Counted from the first letter of the stretch, positions 8,919 to 20,637 are shown. The stretch is 64,000 nucleotides of DNA from Microvirga sp. (GCA_031181145.1 JAPSLB010000010.1:1-64000), one strand, 5' to 3'. Translations and numbers: made by a program. The notes: generated by a model not told the origin, from the sequence alone.

Positions 8919-9560
8919 TTAACCGCGACGCTCGATGACCGTCACGATCTTTCGCGTCTTGGGCTCGACGATCACCACCTGATCGCGCACGATCACATAG
9001 CGACATTCCGGCAGCCCATTGAGGATGCGCACCACCTCGCTCGGACAAGCATGCAGGTGAGTGACGACAGTGTCCGGAACGACGGTGCCAACGCTCACCG
9101 AGAAGTTCACGTTGGTTACCGGCTCCACATTCACGCTGCTGAAGGCGCGCGTGATTTCAGTGCGCTGCTCGCTTGTCACATTGATGTTGGTGGAGCTGGA
9201 TGTGCTGCCGGTGGTGTTGGCTGCGCCGCTCTCCGTGTTAGACGTTCCGCTCGTCGAGCCAGATGTGCTGCCCGAAGCGCCGCCCGTCGTCGCGCCGGAT
9301 GTACCGGATGAGGTTCCCCCGGACGCACTGCCGGAGCTCGCGCCCGAGGTTTCCCCCGACGTGGTGCCGGAACTCGTTCCCGACGTACCTTCCGAGGTCG
9401 TACCGGATGCCCCGCCAGAAGCACCGCCGGAAACGGTGCCTGAGGTGCCACCTGACGTTCCACCCGTGCTGCCGGCAGAGCCGCCGCTCGTCTGAGCAAT
9501 GGCTGCTACGCTTAAGGAAAGCACAGCTGCGGCAACCGTCGTCAACAAAGCTAAACGCAT
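8919..9560 (-). CDS. DUF1236 protein with Ser/Gly/Thr-rich linker
   Basis: 213 aa. Signal peptide at residues 1-22 (MRLALLTTVAAAVLSLSVAA, then IAQ). Residues about 24-125 are almost entirely Ser, Gly, Thr and Ala in short degenerate repeats (GGTSGGTSG-like). The C-terminal 85 residues are a DUF1236 domain, with a CPSEVVRILNGLPECRYVIVRDQVVIVEP core. DUF1236 proteins are exported and their function is not established. The ATG at 9560 is chosen because it begins the signal peptide. A consensus EcfG promoter lies about 50 bases upstream, suggesting general stress control. Confidence 0.85.
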   Translation of the reverse strand: MRLALLTTVAAAVLSLSVAAIAQTSGGSAGSTGGTSGGTSGTVSGGASGGASGTTSEGTSGTSSGTTSGETSGASSGSASGGTSSGTSGATTGGASGSTSGSTSGTSNTESGAANTTGSTSSSTNINVTSEQRTEITRAFSSVNVEPVTNVNFSVSVGTVVPDTVVTHLHACPSEVVRILNGLPECRYVIVRDQVVIVEPKTRKIVTVIERRG

Positions 9561-9614
9561 TGAGAACCCTCCATATGGTGAAGGACAGACCCCCTGCCCT
9601 CTGACGATCGTATC

Positions 9615-9639
9615 AACGGGGAGTGTCGGTGAGGGTTCC
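9615..9639 (-). promoter_or_regulatory. EcfG-type general stress promoter for the DUF1236 gene
   Basis: On the minus strand GGAAC (9639-9635) is followed after exactly 16 bases by CGTT (9618-9615), the consensus of the alphaproteobacterial general stress sigma factor EcfG. The transcript would start near 9607, about 47 bases before the start codon. About 0.5 such exact matches are expected by chance in 64 kb on both strands, so the position just upstream of a start is meaningful. Confidence 0.7.
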
Positions 9640-9824
9640 ATTCCTAAGGTCGCATCGGATCATTGTGACAAAGGTGGGCTTCTGTGCTTCGGACGAGGCA
9701 GAACACGGCGTCGCCTACACATGCCGTCAGCAAGCGCATCATCAAAGCACTTACAAACTCGTAATCAGAACCGATGCTAAAAATCCTTGAGGAGAGGGTT
9801 GCCCGACTCAGGGCTGGAAGGCTT

Positions 9825-9928
9825 GCGCATCGTGCGGAAAAGTGGACCCGGTTTTCCGCACGATGCGCTCATACAAGAAGGGAGCATCGGACGTGAAAAG
9901 TGCGAATCCACTTTTCACGTCCGATGCT
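9825..9928. repeat. Pair of perfect palindromic repeats (REP-like)
   Basis: Two adjacent inverted repeats. The first has 17-bp perfect arms (9825-9841 and 9852-9868, GCGCATCGTGCGGAAAA and complement) with a 10-base loop. The second has 20-bp perfect arms (9883-9902 and 9909-9928, beginning AGCATCGGACGTGAAAAG) with a 6-base loop. The pair recurs in diverged form at 56785-56912, and a half arm appears at 4571. This fits a dispersed intergenic palindromic element. Outside this pair, the rest of the 9561-10036 gap shows only the DUF1236 promoter. Confidence 0.85.
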
Positions 9929-10036
9929 CTTGCCGATCAAGATCGGTCACGACAGCTTTGTGAACATGCCGCAACAACTCATGTCCTCGTCGCTGCTCCT
10001 GCAGCTTGAAGCGGAGATGAGGATGATCCATCGAGA

Positions 10037-10576
10037 TCAGGCTTTCGCGACTTGCGGCACCAGATGGCTGAATGCCGCGACGACATTCTCGTAAACGCCC
10101 CGCTTGAAGGGAATGATCAATTCCGGCAGACGGTGCATGTCTTCCCAGCGCCACTCGTCGAACTCGGGTCTGTGGTGCCCGCCGCCCGGCTGAGCGATAT
10201 TGATTTCGCTCTCATCACCCTCGAAGCGGAAGGCGAACCACTTTTGTGTTTGCCCGCGGTAACGCCCGCGCCATGCGCGTCCGGCCACCATGGAGGGTAG
10301 GTCGTAGGAGTACCAATCAGGCGCCTCCGCAAGCAGGCTTACGGAGCGAACGCTGGTTTCCTCATACAATTCGCGCAACGCTGCCTGATAAGGATCCTCA
10401 CCCGGATCAATGCCTCCCTGCGGCATTTGCCACGCATAACCATCGGCAACCTGATCGTTGACATCGGAGTGACGCCGTCCGATGAAAACCTGACCCTGCT
10501 TGTTGAGCAGCATGACGCCGACGCAAGAGCGATAGGGCAGTTCCTTCCTGCTCTGCTGGCTTTTGGCGCTTCTCAT
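10037..10576 (-). CDS. rppH: RNA pyrophosphohydrolase (Nudix hydrolase)
   Basis: 179 aa from the ATG at 10576. The N terminus ([15 protein letters not shown]) and the Nudix box [23 protein letters not shown] (residues 54-76, given in two parts: [10 protein letters not shown] then [13 protein letters not shown]) identify the RppH/IalA branch. Members convert 5'-triphosphate RNA ends to monophosphate and so start mRNA decay, or hydrolyse dinucleoside polyphosphates. A GTG 12 codons upstream is an alternative start; the ATG with a GGGAG site fits the family length better. It follows ctpA on the same strand, separated by an intrinsic terminator. Confidence 0.92.
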   Translation of the reverse strand: MRSAKSQQSRKELPYRSCVGVMLLNKQGQVFIGRRHSDVNDQVADGYAWQMPQGGIDPGEDPYQAALRELYEETSVRSVSLLAEAPDWYSYDLPSMVAGRAWRGRYRGQTQKWFAFRFEGDESEINIAQPGGGHHRPEFDEWRWEDMHRLPELIIPFKRGVYENVVAAFSHLVPQVAKA

Positions 10577-10728
10577 CAGACACTCACTCCCTTGCCCTGC
10601 CCCCTCGTTCACCGATCATCAGTCATCGTCGGTTGTCGCCGATGGTTCCAAAGGTCGAGCTTCCAGAGTGCCGCTTCAGTAAAGCTCGCACAAGCAATTC
10701 CGCGCGGTTGTCAAAGCCTGAATGAAAA

Positions 10729-10753
10729 AGCCTGGCGGTCATGCCGCCAGGCT
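10729..10753 (-). terminator. Rho-independent terminator of the ctpA operon
   Basis: Perfect 10-bp stem (arms 10753-10744 and 10738-10729 on the minus strand), 5-base loop, followed directly by TTTTT on the minus strand. It lies 27 bases after the ctpA stop and closes the long minus-strand operon before rppH. Confidence 0.9.
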
Positions 10754-10780
10754 CGGTGATCTCTGCGCTGCCCTTCGCAC

Positions 10781-12094
10781 TCAGTTCGGGGCTGTCGTCG
10801 TATTGGCAGCTCCCTTGCGCACGCCATGGAGCAGGTCGTAAGCCGCAAGCAGCTGCTTGTCCTTGGTCGGATCCGGCGGAACGTAAGCAGAGGAACCGCC
10901 ACGCTCTTCCTTCTCGCCGCCATTCTGCAGATGACCGCGCAGGCCGGCCTCGCCCTTGGTCTCATCCTTGCCCTTCAGCTCCTCAGGCACGTCCTGCAAC
11001 ACTTCGATATCCGGATCGATGCCCTTGGCCTGGATCGAGCGGCCCGACGGGGTGTAGTAGCGTGCCGTGGTCAGGCGCACTGCGCCGTTGCCGCCGAGCG
11101 GAATGATGGTCTGCACAGAGCCCTTGCCGAAGGAGCGGGTGCCCAGCACCGTCGCACGCTTGTGATCTTGCAGGGCGCCGGCCACGATTTCCGACGCGGA
11201 GGCCGAACCGCCGTTCACGAGCACGACGAGAGGCTTGCCCTTGGTCAGGTCGCCGGCCTTGGCGCTGAAGCGCTGCGTATCCTCGGCATTACGGCTGCGG
11301 GTCGAGACGATCTCGCCGCGGTCGAGGAAGGCATCGGAGACCATGATCGCCTGGTCGAGCAGGCCGCCCGGGTTGTTGCGCAGGTCAATGACGAAGCCCG
11401 CCAGCTTGTCGGCACCGATGTCCTGGGTGAGCTTCTCGATGCTCGAGCGCAGGCCCTCATAGGTCTGTTCGTTGAACTGCGTGACGCGCAGAACCCCGAT
11501 ATCGCCTTCGACGCGAGCGCGCACCGGACGAACCTTGATCGTCTCACGGGTGAGCTTCACCTCGATGGGATCCTTGGCCTCCTTGCGCTGGATCTTCAGC
11601 GTGACGGAAGAATTGACGGGGCCGCGCATCTTGTCGACGGCCTGATTCAGGTTGAGGCCCTGAACCTGCTCCCCGTCAATCTGCGTGATGACGTCATTGG
11701 CCATGATGCCGGCGCGAGAGGCGGGAGTATCGTCGATGGGCGCCACCACCTTCACGAGGCCGTCTTCCATCGTGACCTCGATCCCCAGGCCCCCGAACTC
11801 GCCGCGGGTCTGCACCTGCATGTCGCGGAAGCTCTTGGCATCCATGTAACTCGAATGCGGATCGAGAGAGGTCAGCATGCCGTTGATGGCGGCTTCGACG
11901 AGCTTCGACTCGTCGGGTTTCTCGACATAATCCGTACGAACCTTTTCGAAGACATCTCCGAAAAGGCTCAGCTGACGGTAGGTATCGGCCGAGGCGGCAA
12001 CCGCGCCGGACGTCATCAGGCTCGTCTGCGACACCATGGTCGCGCTGCCTGCGCCGATAGCCACACCGAGAATCAATAGGGAGAGTTTGCGCAT
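10781..12094 (-). CDS. ctpA: Carboxyl-terminal processing protease (S41 family)
   Basis: 437 aa. N-terminal signal/anchor (MRKLSLLILGVAIGAGSATM). A PDZ domain lies at about residues 85-165 (GGLGIEVTMEDGLVKVVAPI near its start). The S41 domain follows: FVIDLRNNPGGLLDQA, then the catalytic Ser in NGGSASASEIVAGA and the catalytic Lys in GTRSFGKGSVQT. Such periplasmic proteases trim the C-termini of envelope proteins and cell-wall hydrolases. Its ATG overlaps the envC stop codon (TAATG), so translation is coupled. The C-terminal tail is rich in Lys, Glu and Gly, as in other rhizobial CtpA proteins. Confidence 0.95.
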   Translation of the reverse strand: MRKLSLLILGVAIGAGSATMVSQTSLMTSGAVAASADTYRQLSLFGDVFEKVRTDYVEKPDESKLVEAAINGMLTSLDPHSSYMDAKSFRDMQVQTRGEFGGLGIEVTMEDGLVKVVAPIDDTPASRAGIMANDVITQIDGEQVQGLNLNQAVDKMRGPVNSSVTLKIQRKEAKDPIEVKLTRETIKVRPVRARVEGDIGVLRVTQFNEQTYEGLRSSIEKLTQDIGADKLAGFVIDLRNNPGGLLDQAIMVSDAFLDRGEIVSTRSRNAEDTQRFSAKAGDLTKGKPLVVLVNGGSASASEIVAGALQDHKRATVLGTRSFGKGSVQTIIPLGGNGAVRLTTARYYTPSGRSIQAKGIDPDIEVLQDVPEELKGKDETKGEAGLRGHLQNGGEKEERGGSSAYVPPDPTKDKQLLAAYDLLHGVRKGAANTTTAPN

Positions 12095-13449
12095 TATCCG
12101 CGAACCTTTTCGCTTTGCGATTTCGCCCACCAGGGACCTGGGTCGATCGAACCGCCGTCTTTCCTGAACTCAACATAGAGGACGGGATTGTTCTTTTCTA
12201 TGGCAGATCCGGTCAAACTCATGAGAGGGATGTCCCCCATGGTTGCGACTGGTTCGCCAGCGAGCACGAATTGCCCAACATCGACGTTGATCTGGTCCAT
12301 ACCGGCCAGAAGAATATAATATCCCCCGCCCGCGTTGATGATCAAGAGTCGACCATAGGATCGGAAGGGTCCGGCGAAGGCGACCCAGCCGTCCGCCGGT
12401 GATACAACAGCCGCCTTCGGACGCGTCGTGATCGAAATGCCGCGCGTCGTTCCGCCATAGCCGTCGTCTGCCCCGAAAGCCTGGACGACTTCGCCACTGA
12501 CGGGCCTGGGAAGCAAGCCTCTCGTCTCGGAGAACGGAACTTTCGGAGCCAGACGTGCCGGATCGCGAAAGGCAGCCTGTGCAAAACGCTCCCTGGCCTC
12601 GCGCTCCTGGGCCTCGGCAGCCCTCCGCGCTTCCTCCGCGGCCCTCTGGGCTCCGGCGATTTCCGCCTCCATACGGTCGATCAGCTCCTTGAGGGTGCCT
12701 GCCTCCCGGGCCAGCTCCGCCGCCTTGTCCCGCTCGACCCCGATGCTGCGCTCCACCTCGGTCATACGGCTCTGGCGGGCGGCCATCAGCGCCGTGAGGC
12801 GCTGCTGCTCCCCGTTCAAAACGGTGAGATCCGTGTTGAGAGTGGAGCGGTCCGTGGCGATGGCCTCCTTGAGACGCACAAGTTCGGCCAGGTCGGAGGC
12901 CAGAATCTCGGCCTCGGCCCTAAGTTCGGGCAGCACAGCGCCCAGCATGATGGAGGCCCGCACGGCCTCGAGCATGTCCTCCGGCCGGACCAGGACGGCG
13001 GGCGGCGGGCGGCGGCCCATGCGCTGGAGCGCCGCGAACACCTCGACGATCACTTCCCGGCGGCTCTCGAGAGAACGGCGGATTGCGGCCTCGGATGCGG
13101 TCAGGGTCTGGAGACGCTGCTCCAGTCCCCGGATCCGGTCCTCGGTGTCCCGAACCCGGCTTGCGGTTTCGATCAGGGTCGCATTGAGTTTGGCCCGGTC
13201 GGTCCTGATCGCTTCGATTTCGGCAGCAAGACGCCTCTGGGACTCGGCGCTCGCATTCATCGCCTCTTCCAGGACCTTGAGGTCGTTCTGGCGCTTCTTC
13301 TTTTCCTCCTCCGTCTCCGGCGACACCTGGGGCACTCCGGACACGGGGGCAGGCGCCTGCTGGGCCCATACGGGCCCCAGGACAAAGACGGCCAAGCATG
13401 CGGCAAAGCTCAGGGCTTTGCGGGAGGGAAAAGAATCGAAGCGGACCAT
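12094..13449 (-). CDS. envC: Murein hydrolase activator EnvC (M23/LytM domain)
   Basis: 451 aa. Signal peptide at residues 1-29 ending at VWAQ. A long heptad-rich coiled coil follows (about residues 45-280). The C-terminal LytM domain (about 320-440) carries GEVVQAFG and GYYILLAGMDQINVDVGQFV. The metal-binding histidines of active M23 peptidases are not present (Ala/Met replace the usual A-H), which agrees with EnvC being a non-enzymatic activator of division amidases. It lies directly upstream of ctpA with overlapping stop/start, and rlmH ends three bases before it. Confidence 0.92.
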   Translation of the reverse strand: MVRFDSFPSRKALSFAACLAVFVLGPVWAQQAPAPVSGVPQVSPETEEEKKKRQNDLKVLEEAMNASAESQRRLAAEIEAIRTDRAKLNATLIETASRVRDTEDRIRGLEQRLQTLTASEAAIRRSLESRREVIVEVFAALQRMGRRPPPAVLVRPEDMLEAVRASIMLGAVLPELRAEAEILASDLAELVRLKEAIATDRSTLNTDLTVLNGEQQRLTALMAARQSRMTEVERSIGVERDKAAELAREAGTLKELIDRMEAEIAGAQRAAEEARRAAEAQEREARERFAQAAFRDPARLAPKVPFSETRGLLPRPVSGEVVQAFGADDGYGGTTRGISITTRPKAAVVSPADGWVAFAGPFRSYGRLLIINAGGGYYILLAGMDQINVDVGQFVLAGEPVATMGDIPLMSLTGSAIEKNNPVLYVEFRKDGGSIDPGPWWAKSQSEKVRG

Positions 13450-13452
13450 TCG

Positions 13453-13947
13453 TCAGGAATCATCGTGACCCGCGCGATGATAAGGGTGCGCGGCAATGAT
13501 TGTCAGCGCCCTATACAGCTGCTCGGCGACGAGAGCCCGGACAATCTGGTGCGGCATCGTGAGCGCCCCGAAGGAAACGACGAACTCGGCGCGCTGACGG
13601 ACCTTGGGATCGAGCCCATCGGGCCCGCCGATCACGCAAGCCACTGCGGAGCGGCCTTCATCGCGCCACTGCCTGATTCGCTCGGCGAATGCCTCGCTCG
13701 AGGGACTCCTGCCGCGCTCGTCGAAGACGATCAGCACGGAGGATCCGGCCTTTTCCAGGAGAGCCGCCGCCTCTTCCGCGCGGCGGTCGTCGTCCCGGCG
13801 CGCCCGGCTCTCCGGCAGCTCGACAATATCGAGACCGCCCAGGCCCAAGGCCCGGCCCATACCGTCAATCCTCTGCCTGTACCGCTCGACCAGCTCCCGT
13901 TCGGGGCCGCTCTTGAGACGGCCCACGGCCAGCAAGCTCAATCGCAA
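13453..13947 (-). CDS. rlmH: 23S rRNA (pseudouridine-1915-N3)-methyltransferase RlmH
   Basis: 164 aa, the usual size. SPOUT-fold signatures are present: VCVIGG-like ACVIGGPDGLDP for SAM binding, LTMPHQIVRALVAEQLYRA, and the C-terminal HPYHR. RlmH methylates pseudouridine 1915 in helix 69 of mature ribosomes. It lies 16 bases after rsfS, the common rsfS-rlmH order in alphaproteobacteria. Confidence 0.96.
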   Translation of the reverse strand: MRLSLLAVGRLKSGPERELVERYRQRIDGMGRALGLGGLDIVELPESRARRDDDRRAEEAAALLEKAGSSVLIVFDERGRSPSSEAFAERIRQWRDEGRSAVACVIGGPDGLDPKVRQRAEFVVSFGALTMPHQIVRALVAEQLYRALTIIAAHPYHRAGHDDS

Positions 13948-13963
13948 CGGTTCAGGCTTTCAT

Positions 13964-14380
13964 TCAGCTCGCACGATCCTGAGGACGATCGGCGCCCCAC
14001 ATCTTCTCGAGATTGTAGAAGCCACGCACCTCGGGACGGAAAATGTGAACGAGAACGTCGCCGGCATCGATCAGCACCCAATCGCAGGCAGGCAGGCCTT
14101 CCACGCGCGGAGTGCCGAATCCCTTGTCCTTGAGATCCTTGACCAAGCGGTCGGCAATCGCGCCCACATGACGGTGGGAACGGCCCGACGTGACGATCAT
14201 GGTGTCTGCAAGCGAGGTCTTACCGGCCAGGTCGATCTCGACCGTATTCTCGGCCTTCATGTCCTCGATGGAAGCCAGGGCGACGGCCCGGATATCCTCA
14301 TCCTGCGGAGCAGTCGCTCCGGAGAGAGGGGGAAGCGTGTTCGTATCCGCTTCGAGAGAGTTCAGTCGGTTCAGGTTCAA
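13964..14380 (-). CDS. rsfS: Ribosome silencing factor RsfS
   Basis: About 138 aa. The conserved core is clear: DMKAENTVEIDLAGKTSLAD, IVTSGRSHRHVGAIADRL, and LPACDWVLIDAGDVLVHIF followed by RPEVRGFYNLEKMW. RsfS binds L14 of the large subunit and blocks subunit joining under starvation. The start is uncertain: the frame has no ATG before the core, and the best candidate is the TTG at 14380. Further upstream the frame runs into non-homologous sequence. nadD lies 65 bases upstream on the same strand. Confidence 0.92.
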   Translation of the reverse strand: MNLNRLNSLEADTNTLPPLSGATAPQDEDIRAVALASIEDMKAENTVEIDLAGKTSLADTMIVTSGRSHRHVGAIADRLVKDLKDKGFGTPRVEGLPACDWVLIDAGDVLVHIFRPEVRGFYNLEKMWGADRPQDRAS

Positions 14381-14445
14381 GCCCTTTCTAAGCAGCGCAC
14401 ATGCGGAGCGCCGATCCTTAAGATAAGATCGAATGCCCCCATATT

Positions 14446-15102
14446 TCAACGTCCCCCGGACGGAGAAGTTCGCCTCATTTGCCGCAGCATGGTGGAGGAC
14501 AGATGCGAGCGCGGGCCATGCAAAAACACCCAGACGGGCGGCCTGAGACCCGCCAGTGCGGGAGCCCTGTCCTCGCAGATGCGCCTGTCCGAGAAGACCG
14601 CCGCGGAGCGTGAGCGCATCGCCTTCAGGGTCCAGCCGGGGCGGTCCACGACGGCGATCGGCATCAGCTGAGCGATACGCCGCCAGCCGCGCCAGCGATG
14701 GAAGCCCGCCAGATTGTCCGCTCCCATGACCCACACGAAGTGCACCCCGGGGAAGCGCCGCTTGAGGTAAGCCAGGGTATCGACGGTGTAGCGCGCCCCG
14801 ATCTCGCCTTCGAAGGCGGTCACATCGATGCGCGGATCGTCGGCAATCTCCTTCGCCCGCCCCACGCGCGCCCCGGTGGAGGCGAGCTCGCCCGTGTCTT
14901 TCAGAGGATTGCCCGGGGTGACGATCCACCAGAGCCGGTCGAGCCGGAGACGCTTGAGCGCCATGAGGCTCACGTGCCGGTGCCCGGCATGGGCCGGATT
15001 GAAGGACCCCCCGTAGAGCCCGATCCGCATGCCAGGCATCGCCAGCGGCAGACGTGCGAGGCCCGACGGCTCGAGACGGAAGGGAGAGGGTGGCGAGCTC
15101 AC
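14446..15102 (-). CDS. nadD: Nicotinate-nucleotide adenylyltransferase
   Basis: 218 aa. The nucleotidyltransferase motif is [14 protein letters not shown] (about residues 29-42) and the second motif is SSTMLR near the C terminus. NadD adenylates nicotinate mononucleotide in NAD synthesis. The GTG at 15102 is chosen because it overlaps the proA stop by four bases (GTGA) and the N-terminal extension ([12 protein letters not shown]) matches the alphaproteobacterial form of the enzyme. Confidence 0.94.
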   Translation of the reverse strand: MSSPPSPFRLEPSGLARLPLAMPGMRIGLYGGSFNPAHAGHRHVSLMALKRLRLDRLWWIVTPGNPLKDTGELASTGARVGRAKEIADDPRIDVTAFEGEIGARYTVDTLAYLKRRFPGVHFVWVMGADNLAGFHRWRGWRRIAQLMPIAVVDRPGWTLKAMRSRSAAVFSDRRICEDRAPALAGLRPPVWVFLHGPRSHLSSTMLRQMRRTSPSGGR

Positions 15103-16436
15103 GGACGCGTCTGACCCGAACCGCGGATGCGGTACTTGAACGAGGTCAGCTGCTCCACCCCGACGGGGCCGCGCGCATGCATGCGGCCCGTGGCGATGCC
15201 AATCTCGGCCCCGAACCCGAACTCGCCGCCATCGGCGAATTGCGTCGAGGCGTTGTGAAGCACGATGGCGGAATCCACCTCCCCGAGAAAGCGCTCCGCC
15301 GCCGCCGCATCGTCCGTCACGATGGAGTCGGTGTGGTGCGAGCCGTAGGTCTCGATATGCGCGATGGCCTCCTCCAGGCCGTCGACGACACGCACCGAGA
15401 TGATCGCATCGAGATATTCCGTGCGCCAATCCTCCTCCCGTGCAGGGGTAACGCGCGGATCGACAGCCTGGGTGGCCGCATCGCCACGGACGGCGCAACC
15501 CGCATCGAGCAGCATGAGCACCAGCGGCTTCAGATGCGTAGCCGCGCAGGCGCCATCCACGAGGAGCGTCTCCGCCGAGCCGCAGACGCCGGTGCGGCGC
15601 ATCTTGGCATTCAGCACGATGGCCCTGGCCATCTCAAGGTCGGCCCTCTCATGCACGAACACGTGATTGAGACCTTCAAGATGCGCGAAGACCGGCACCC
15701 GCGCCTCCTCCTGCACGCGCGCCACGAGGCTCTTGCCCCCACGCGGCACGATGACGTCGAGATTGCCGTCGAGCCCCGTCAGCATGGCGCCCACGGCTGC
15801 GCGGTCGCGCGTCGGCACAAGGCGGATGGCATCGGCGGGAAGTCCGGCCTTCTCCAGGCCCTCGCTCATGGCGTCCGCGATGGCGAGCGCACTGCGGAAA
15901 CTCTCAGAACCTGTTCGCAGGATCGCCGCATTGCCGGCCTTGAGGCAAAGCGCACCCGCATCGGCCGTGACGTTGGGGCGGCTCTCGAAGATCACGCCGA
16001 TCACGCCCAGCGGGGTTGCCACACGCTCGATCTGCAATCCGTTGGGGCGCTCGAACCGTGCCAGCACGCGCCCGACCGGATCGGGCAGGACGGCGACGCT
16101 TTCCACGGCTTCGGCAATGGCTTCCAGACGTTCGGGATTGAGCGTTAGACGGTCGACGAAGGCGGGCGTCTGACCTTTGGCTTCGGCCTCGGCGAGATCC
16201 TGGGCATTGGCTGCGAGGATCGAAGCGGCTCGCGCACGAATCGCGGCCGCCATGGCGTGCAAGGCCGCATTCTTCTGCTCGTTCGGGGCCAGGGCCATGC
16301 GCCGGGCGGCCTGGCGAGCCCGGCGGCCCAAGTCGGCCATGAGCGACGAGACATCGGAATGTCCAACCGAAGCCGCACCTGACGCGTTGAGATGTGCCGC
16401 GCGAGAATTGTCGCTCAAAGCCCGAGTATCATCCAT
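15099..16436 (-). CDS. proA: Gamma-glutamyl phosphate reductase
   Basis: 445 aa, slightly longer than the usual ~420 because of a 30-residue N-terminal extension. Signatures include [23 protein letters not shown] (given as [14 protein letters not shown] then ALCLKAGNA), [10 protein letters not shown] and the catalytic Cys in [16 protein letters not shown]. It catalyses the second step of proline synthesis. The ATG at 16436 has an AGGA element eight bases upstream. Its start codon overlaps the start codon of the divergent DUF72 gene. proB lies beyond that gene, so proA needs its own promoter. Confidence 0.95.
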   Translation of the reverse strand: MDDTRALSDNSRAAHLNASGAASVGHSDVSSLMADLGRRARQAARRMALAPNEQKNAALHAMAAAIRARAASILAANAQDLAEAEAKGQTPAFVDRLTLNPERLEAIAEAVESVAVLPDPVGRVLARFERPNGLQIERVATPLGVIGVIFESRPNVTADAGALCLKAGNAAILRTGSESFRSALAIADAMSEGLEKAGLPADAIRLVPTRDRAAVGAMLTGLDGNLDVIVPRGGKSLVARVQEEARVPVFAHLEGLNHVFVHERADLEMARAIVLNAKMRRTGVCGSAETLLVDGACAATHLKPLVLMLLDAGCAVRGDAATQAVDPRVTPAREEDWRTEYLDAIISVRVVDGLEEAIAHIETYGSHHTDSIVTDDAAAAERFLGEVDSAIVLHNASTQFADGGEFGFGAEIGIATGRMHARGPVGVEQLTSFKYRIRGSGQTRP

Positions 16437-17276
16437 GTCCAAGTCCTATCCGTCCGATGCCCGGAGGGAAAACTATCATCCGCGATCCATAGCACGACAG
16501 GCCGCGCCCGGGCCAAGCCGTCCGGCGAGGCTCCGCCCTCTGCCCCCTGGGATCCGGGTGGGGACCTCCGGCTGGCACTACAAATCGTGGCACGGACCTT
16601 TCTACCCGGAAGACTTAAAGATCAAGGACTTCCTCTCCTATTACATGGAGCGTTTCGATACGGCGGAGATCAACAACTCCTTCTACCGGTTGCCGACGGA
16701 GCAGGTCGTCAGGGCGTGGCGGGAGAGCGTGCCGGATGGATTCCTCTTCGCCTGGAAAGCCTCGCGTTTCATCACGCATATGAAAAAGCTCAAAGAAATC
16801 GAGGAAAGCATGAATCTCGTGTTTGGCCGCATGGAAAACCTGGGCGATGCTTTCGGACCTGTCCTGTTCCAAATGCCCCCTATCTTCAGGGCCAGCGACG
16901 AAACGCGGGATCGGGTGGCGCGGTGCCTGTCGCTTGTGCCGCAGAACCGGCGAGTCGCTTTCGAGTTTCGCCATCCAAGCTGGTACGAGGAAGCGACTTT
17001 CCGGATCCTGCGCGATCACAACGCCGCGCTCTGCCTATCCGATCATGCCAATGCGCCGGCCCCCTGGGTGATCACCGCCGATTTCATCTATGTGCGCGCC
17101 CATGGCACCGACGGGCGCTACGCCGGCAGCTACAGCGAAGAAACCTTGCGAGCCTGGTCCCACTGGATTGCAGACCGGTATCGAGAGGGACGCGACGTTT
17201 ACGCCTATTTCGACAACGACATCAAAAGTGCCGCCCCCGGCGACGCGCAGGCCCTGCTGAGGCTCCTGAACGACGA

Positions 17277-19435
<2,159 letters not shown>

Positions 19436-19494
19436 TTACGGGACAACATGCCCCTGGGCAACGCACGCACAAGAGCAACGGAGACAAAAGAGAA

Positions 19495-19520
19495 GCGCCC
19501 CCGAATGACTTCGGAGGCGC
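19495..19520 (-). terminator. Terminator after the GNAT gene
   Basis: On the minus strand an 11-bp stem with one G-T pair and a 4-base loop, followed by a pyrimidine-rich TTCTCTTTT. It starts 23 bases after the GNAT stop and separates it from obgE. Confidence 0.7.
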
Positions 19521-19542
19521 CTCGGTTCGGAAGGGCCGCCGC

Positions 19543-20193
19543 CTAGCTCGCCAGCGAGATGGAGCGGTCCAGCTCCACCTCAAGAGAGGCAGGCTCGGGG
19601 ATGAACCCTGTATGGCCCCATGCCTTCAGGCTTTCCCAAGTCCGCCGGTCGAGGCGGAAATGGTCGACCGGGTAGAGGCCACACCGTGCCGTCAGCTCGG
19701 AGAGCCCTGCACCCTGATAGGCGAAGCCGCACTTTTCCAGCACGCGCCGGGAAGCCGGGTTGATCACCCGGGCGCAGGCCGCGACCTCGCTCCCGTCGCC
19801 ATAGGCGAAGAAGGCGTCGATCAAAGCCCGGGCCGCCTCGGTGGCGTAGCCCTGCCCCCAGGCCGGAATGCCGAGCCAGTAGCCCAGGGTGGGCTTGCCG
19901 GTTTCCGGGTCGGGGGTGATGCCTACCATGCCAATGAGGCTGTTCGGCTTTCCCTTGGGCGTGATCGCCAGCTGCAACCCCTCGCCGTTCGCGTTGGATC
20001 GTCTGGCCTCGAAGATGAACCGCTCGGCCTGCTCCGGATGGTAGGGATGCGGAATTCGGGCCGTCATGTCCGCGACAGCTTTCTCACCGGCAAGGCGTAC
20101 GACGGCTTGAGCATCCGCGAGACGAGGCCAACGCAGCCACAGGCGGCGGGTCTCGAGACGGAAAACATCGTCACGGGTGAGGTCGGGAAACAT
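19543..20193 (-). CDS. GNAT family N-acetyltransferase (RimJ/RimL type)
   Basis: 216 aa. The fold signatures are ETRRLWLRWPRLADA near the N terminus, LGYWLGIPAWGQGYATEAARALID (acetyl-CoA loop, given as LGYWLGIPAWGQG then YATEAARALID) and VINPASRRVLEKCGF. Members acetylate N-terminal or small-molecule amines; the substrate is unknown. The frame continues upstream, but the ATG at 20193 starts the domain. It is inserted between rpmA and obgE, with terminator-like hairpins on both sides, so it is probably an independent gene. Confidence 0.87.
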   Translation of the reverse strand: MFPDLTRDDVFRLETRRLWLRWPRLADAQAVVRLAGEKAVADMTARIPHPYHPEQAERFIFEARRSNANGEGLQLAITPKGKPNSLIGMVGITPDPETGKPTLGYWLGIPAWGQGYATEAARALIDAFFAYGDGSEVAACARVINPASRRVLEKCGFAYQGAGLSELTARCGLYPVDHFRLDRRTWESLKAWGHTGFIPEPASLEVELDRSISLAS

Positions 20194-20239
20194 GGTCTTG
20201 CTCCGATCCGAATGGGCCTCCCTGGCCCGGAAAACACGA

Positions 20240-20266
20240 AGGGGAGGTGGACATCCCACCTCCCCT
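20240..20266. terminator. Hairpin after rpmA
   Basis: Perfect 11-bp stem (AGGGGAGGTGG with CCACCTCCCCT) and a 5-base loop. On the minus strand it is followed by TCGTGTTTT and lies about 100 bases after the rpmA stop, consistent with the end of the rplU-rpmA transcript. Confidence 0.65.
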
Positions 20267-20370
20267 GCTGGTTTTCGGATCTGAGCTTGGCCTTGAGGGG
20301 CCACCTGGAGCTTCTGATCCGCCGGGTCGGTGTGATGCCGGCGGGAGCTCCTTCGTTTTGCTCTCGCCGT

Positions 20371-20637
20371 TTACTCTGCGGCCTCTTGGGCCGGAACGAC
20401 CGATACGAAAGCTCGGCCTTGACGCGTAAGGAATCGGACTCGACCGTTGGCCGTAGCAAAGAGCGTATGATCTTTGCCCATGCCGACATTCGCGCCCGCA
20501 TGCCATTTCGTGCCGCGCTGACGAATGATAATGTTGCCGGCGACAACCTGTTGATCGCCGAACTTCTTGACGCCCAGACGACGGCCTTCGGAATCGCGAC
20601 CGTTGCGAGACGAACCGCCTGCTTTTTTGTGAGCCAT
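20371..20637 (-). CDS. rpmA: 50S ribosomal protein L27
   Basis: 88 aa. It starts [20 protein letters not shown], the invariant L27 N terminus that reaches the peptidyl-transferase centre, followed by LGVKKFGDQ and [13 protein letters not shown]. It lies 36 bases after rplU. There is no N-terminal cleavage extension as in Firmicutes. Confidence 0.98.
   Translation of the reverse strand: MAHKKAGGSSRNGRDSEGRRLGVKKFGDQQVVAGNIIIRQRGTKWHAGANVGMGKDHTLFATANGRVRFLTRQGRAFVSVVPAQEAAE

Noticed and set aside
9190-9490. Repetitive DNA in the DUF1236 gene
   Set aside because: The degenerate repeats follow the reading frame (Ser/Gly/Thr codons) and do not form direct repeats of constant size.
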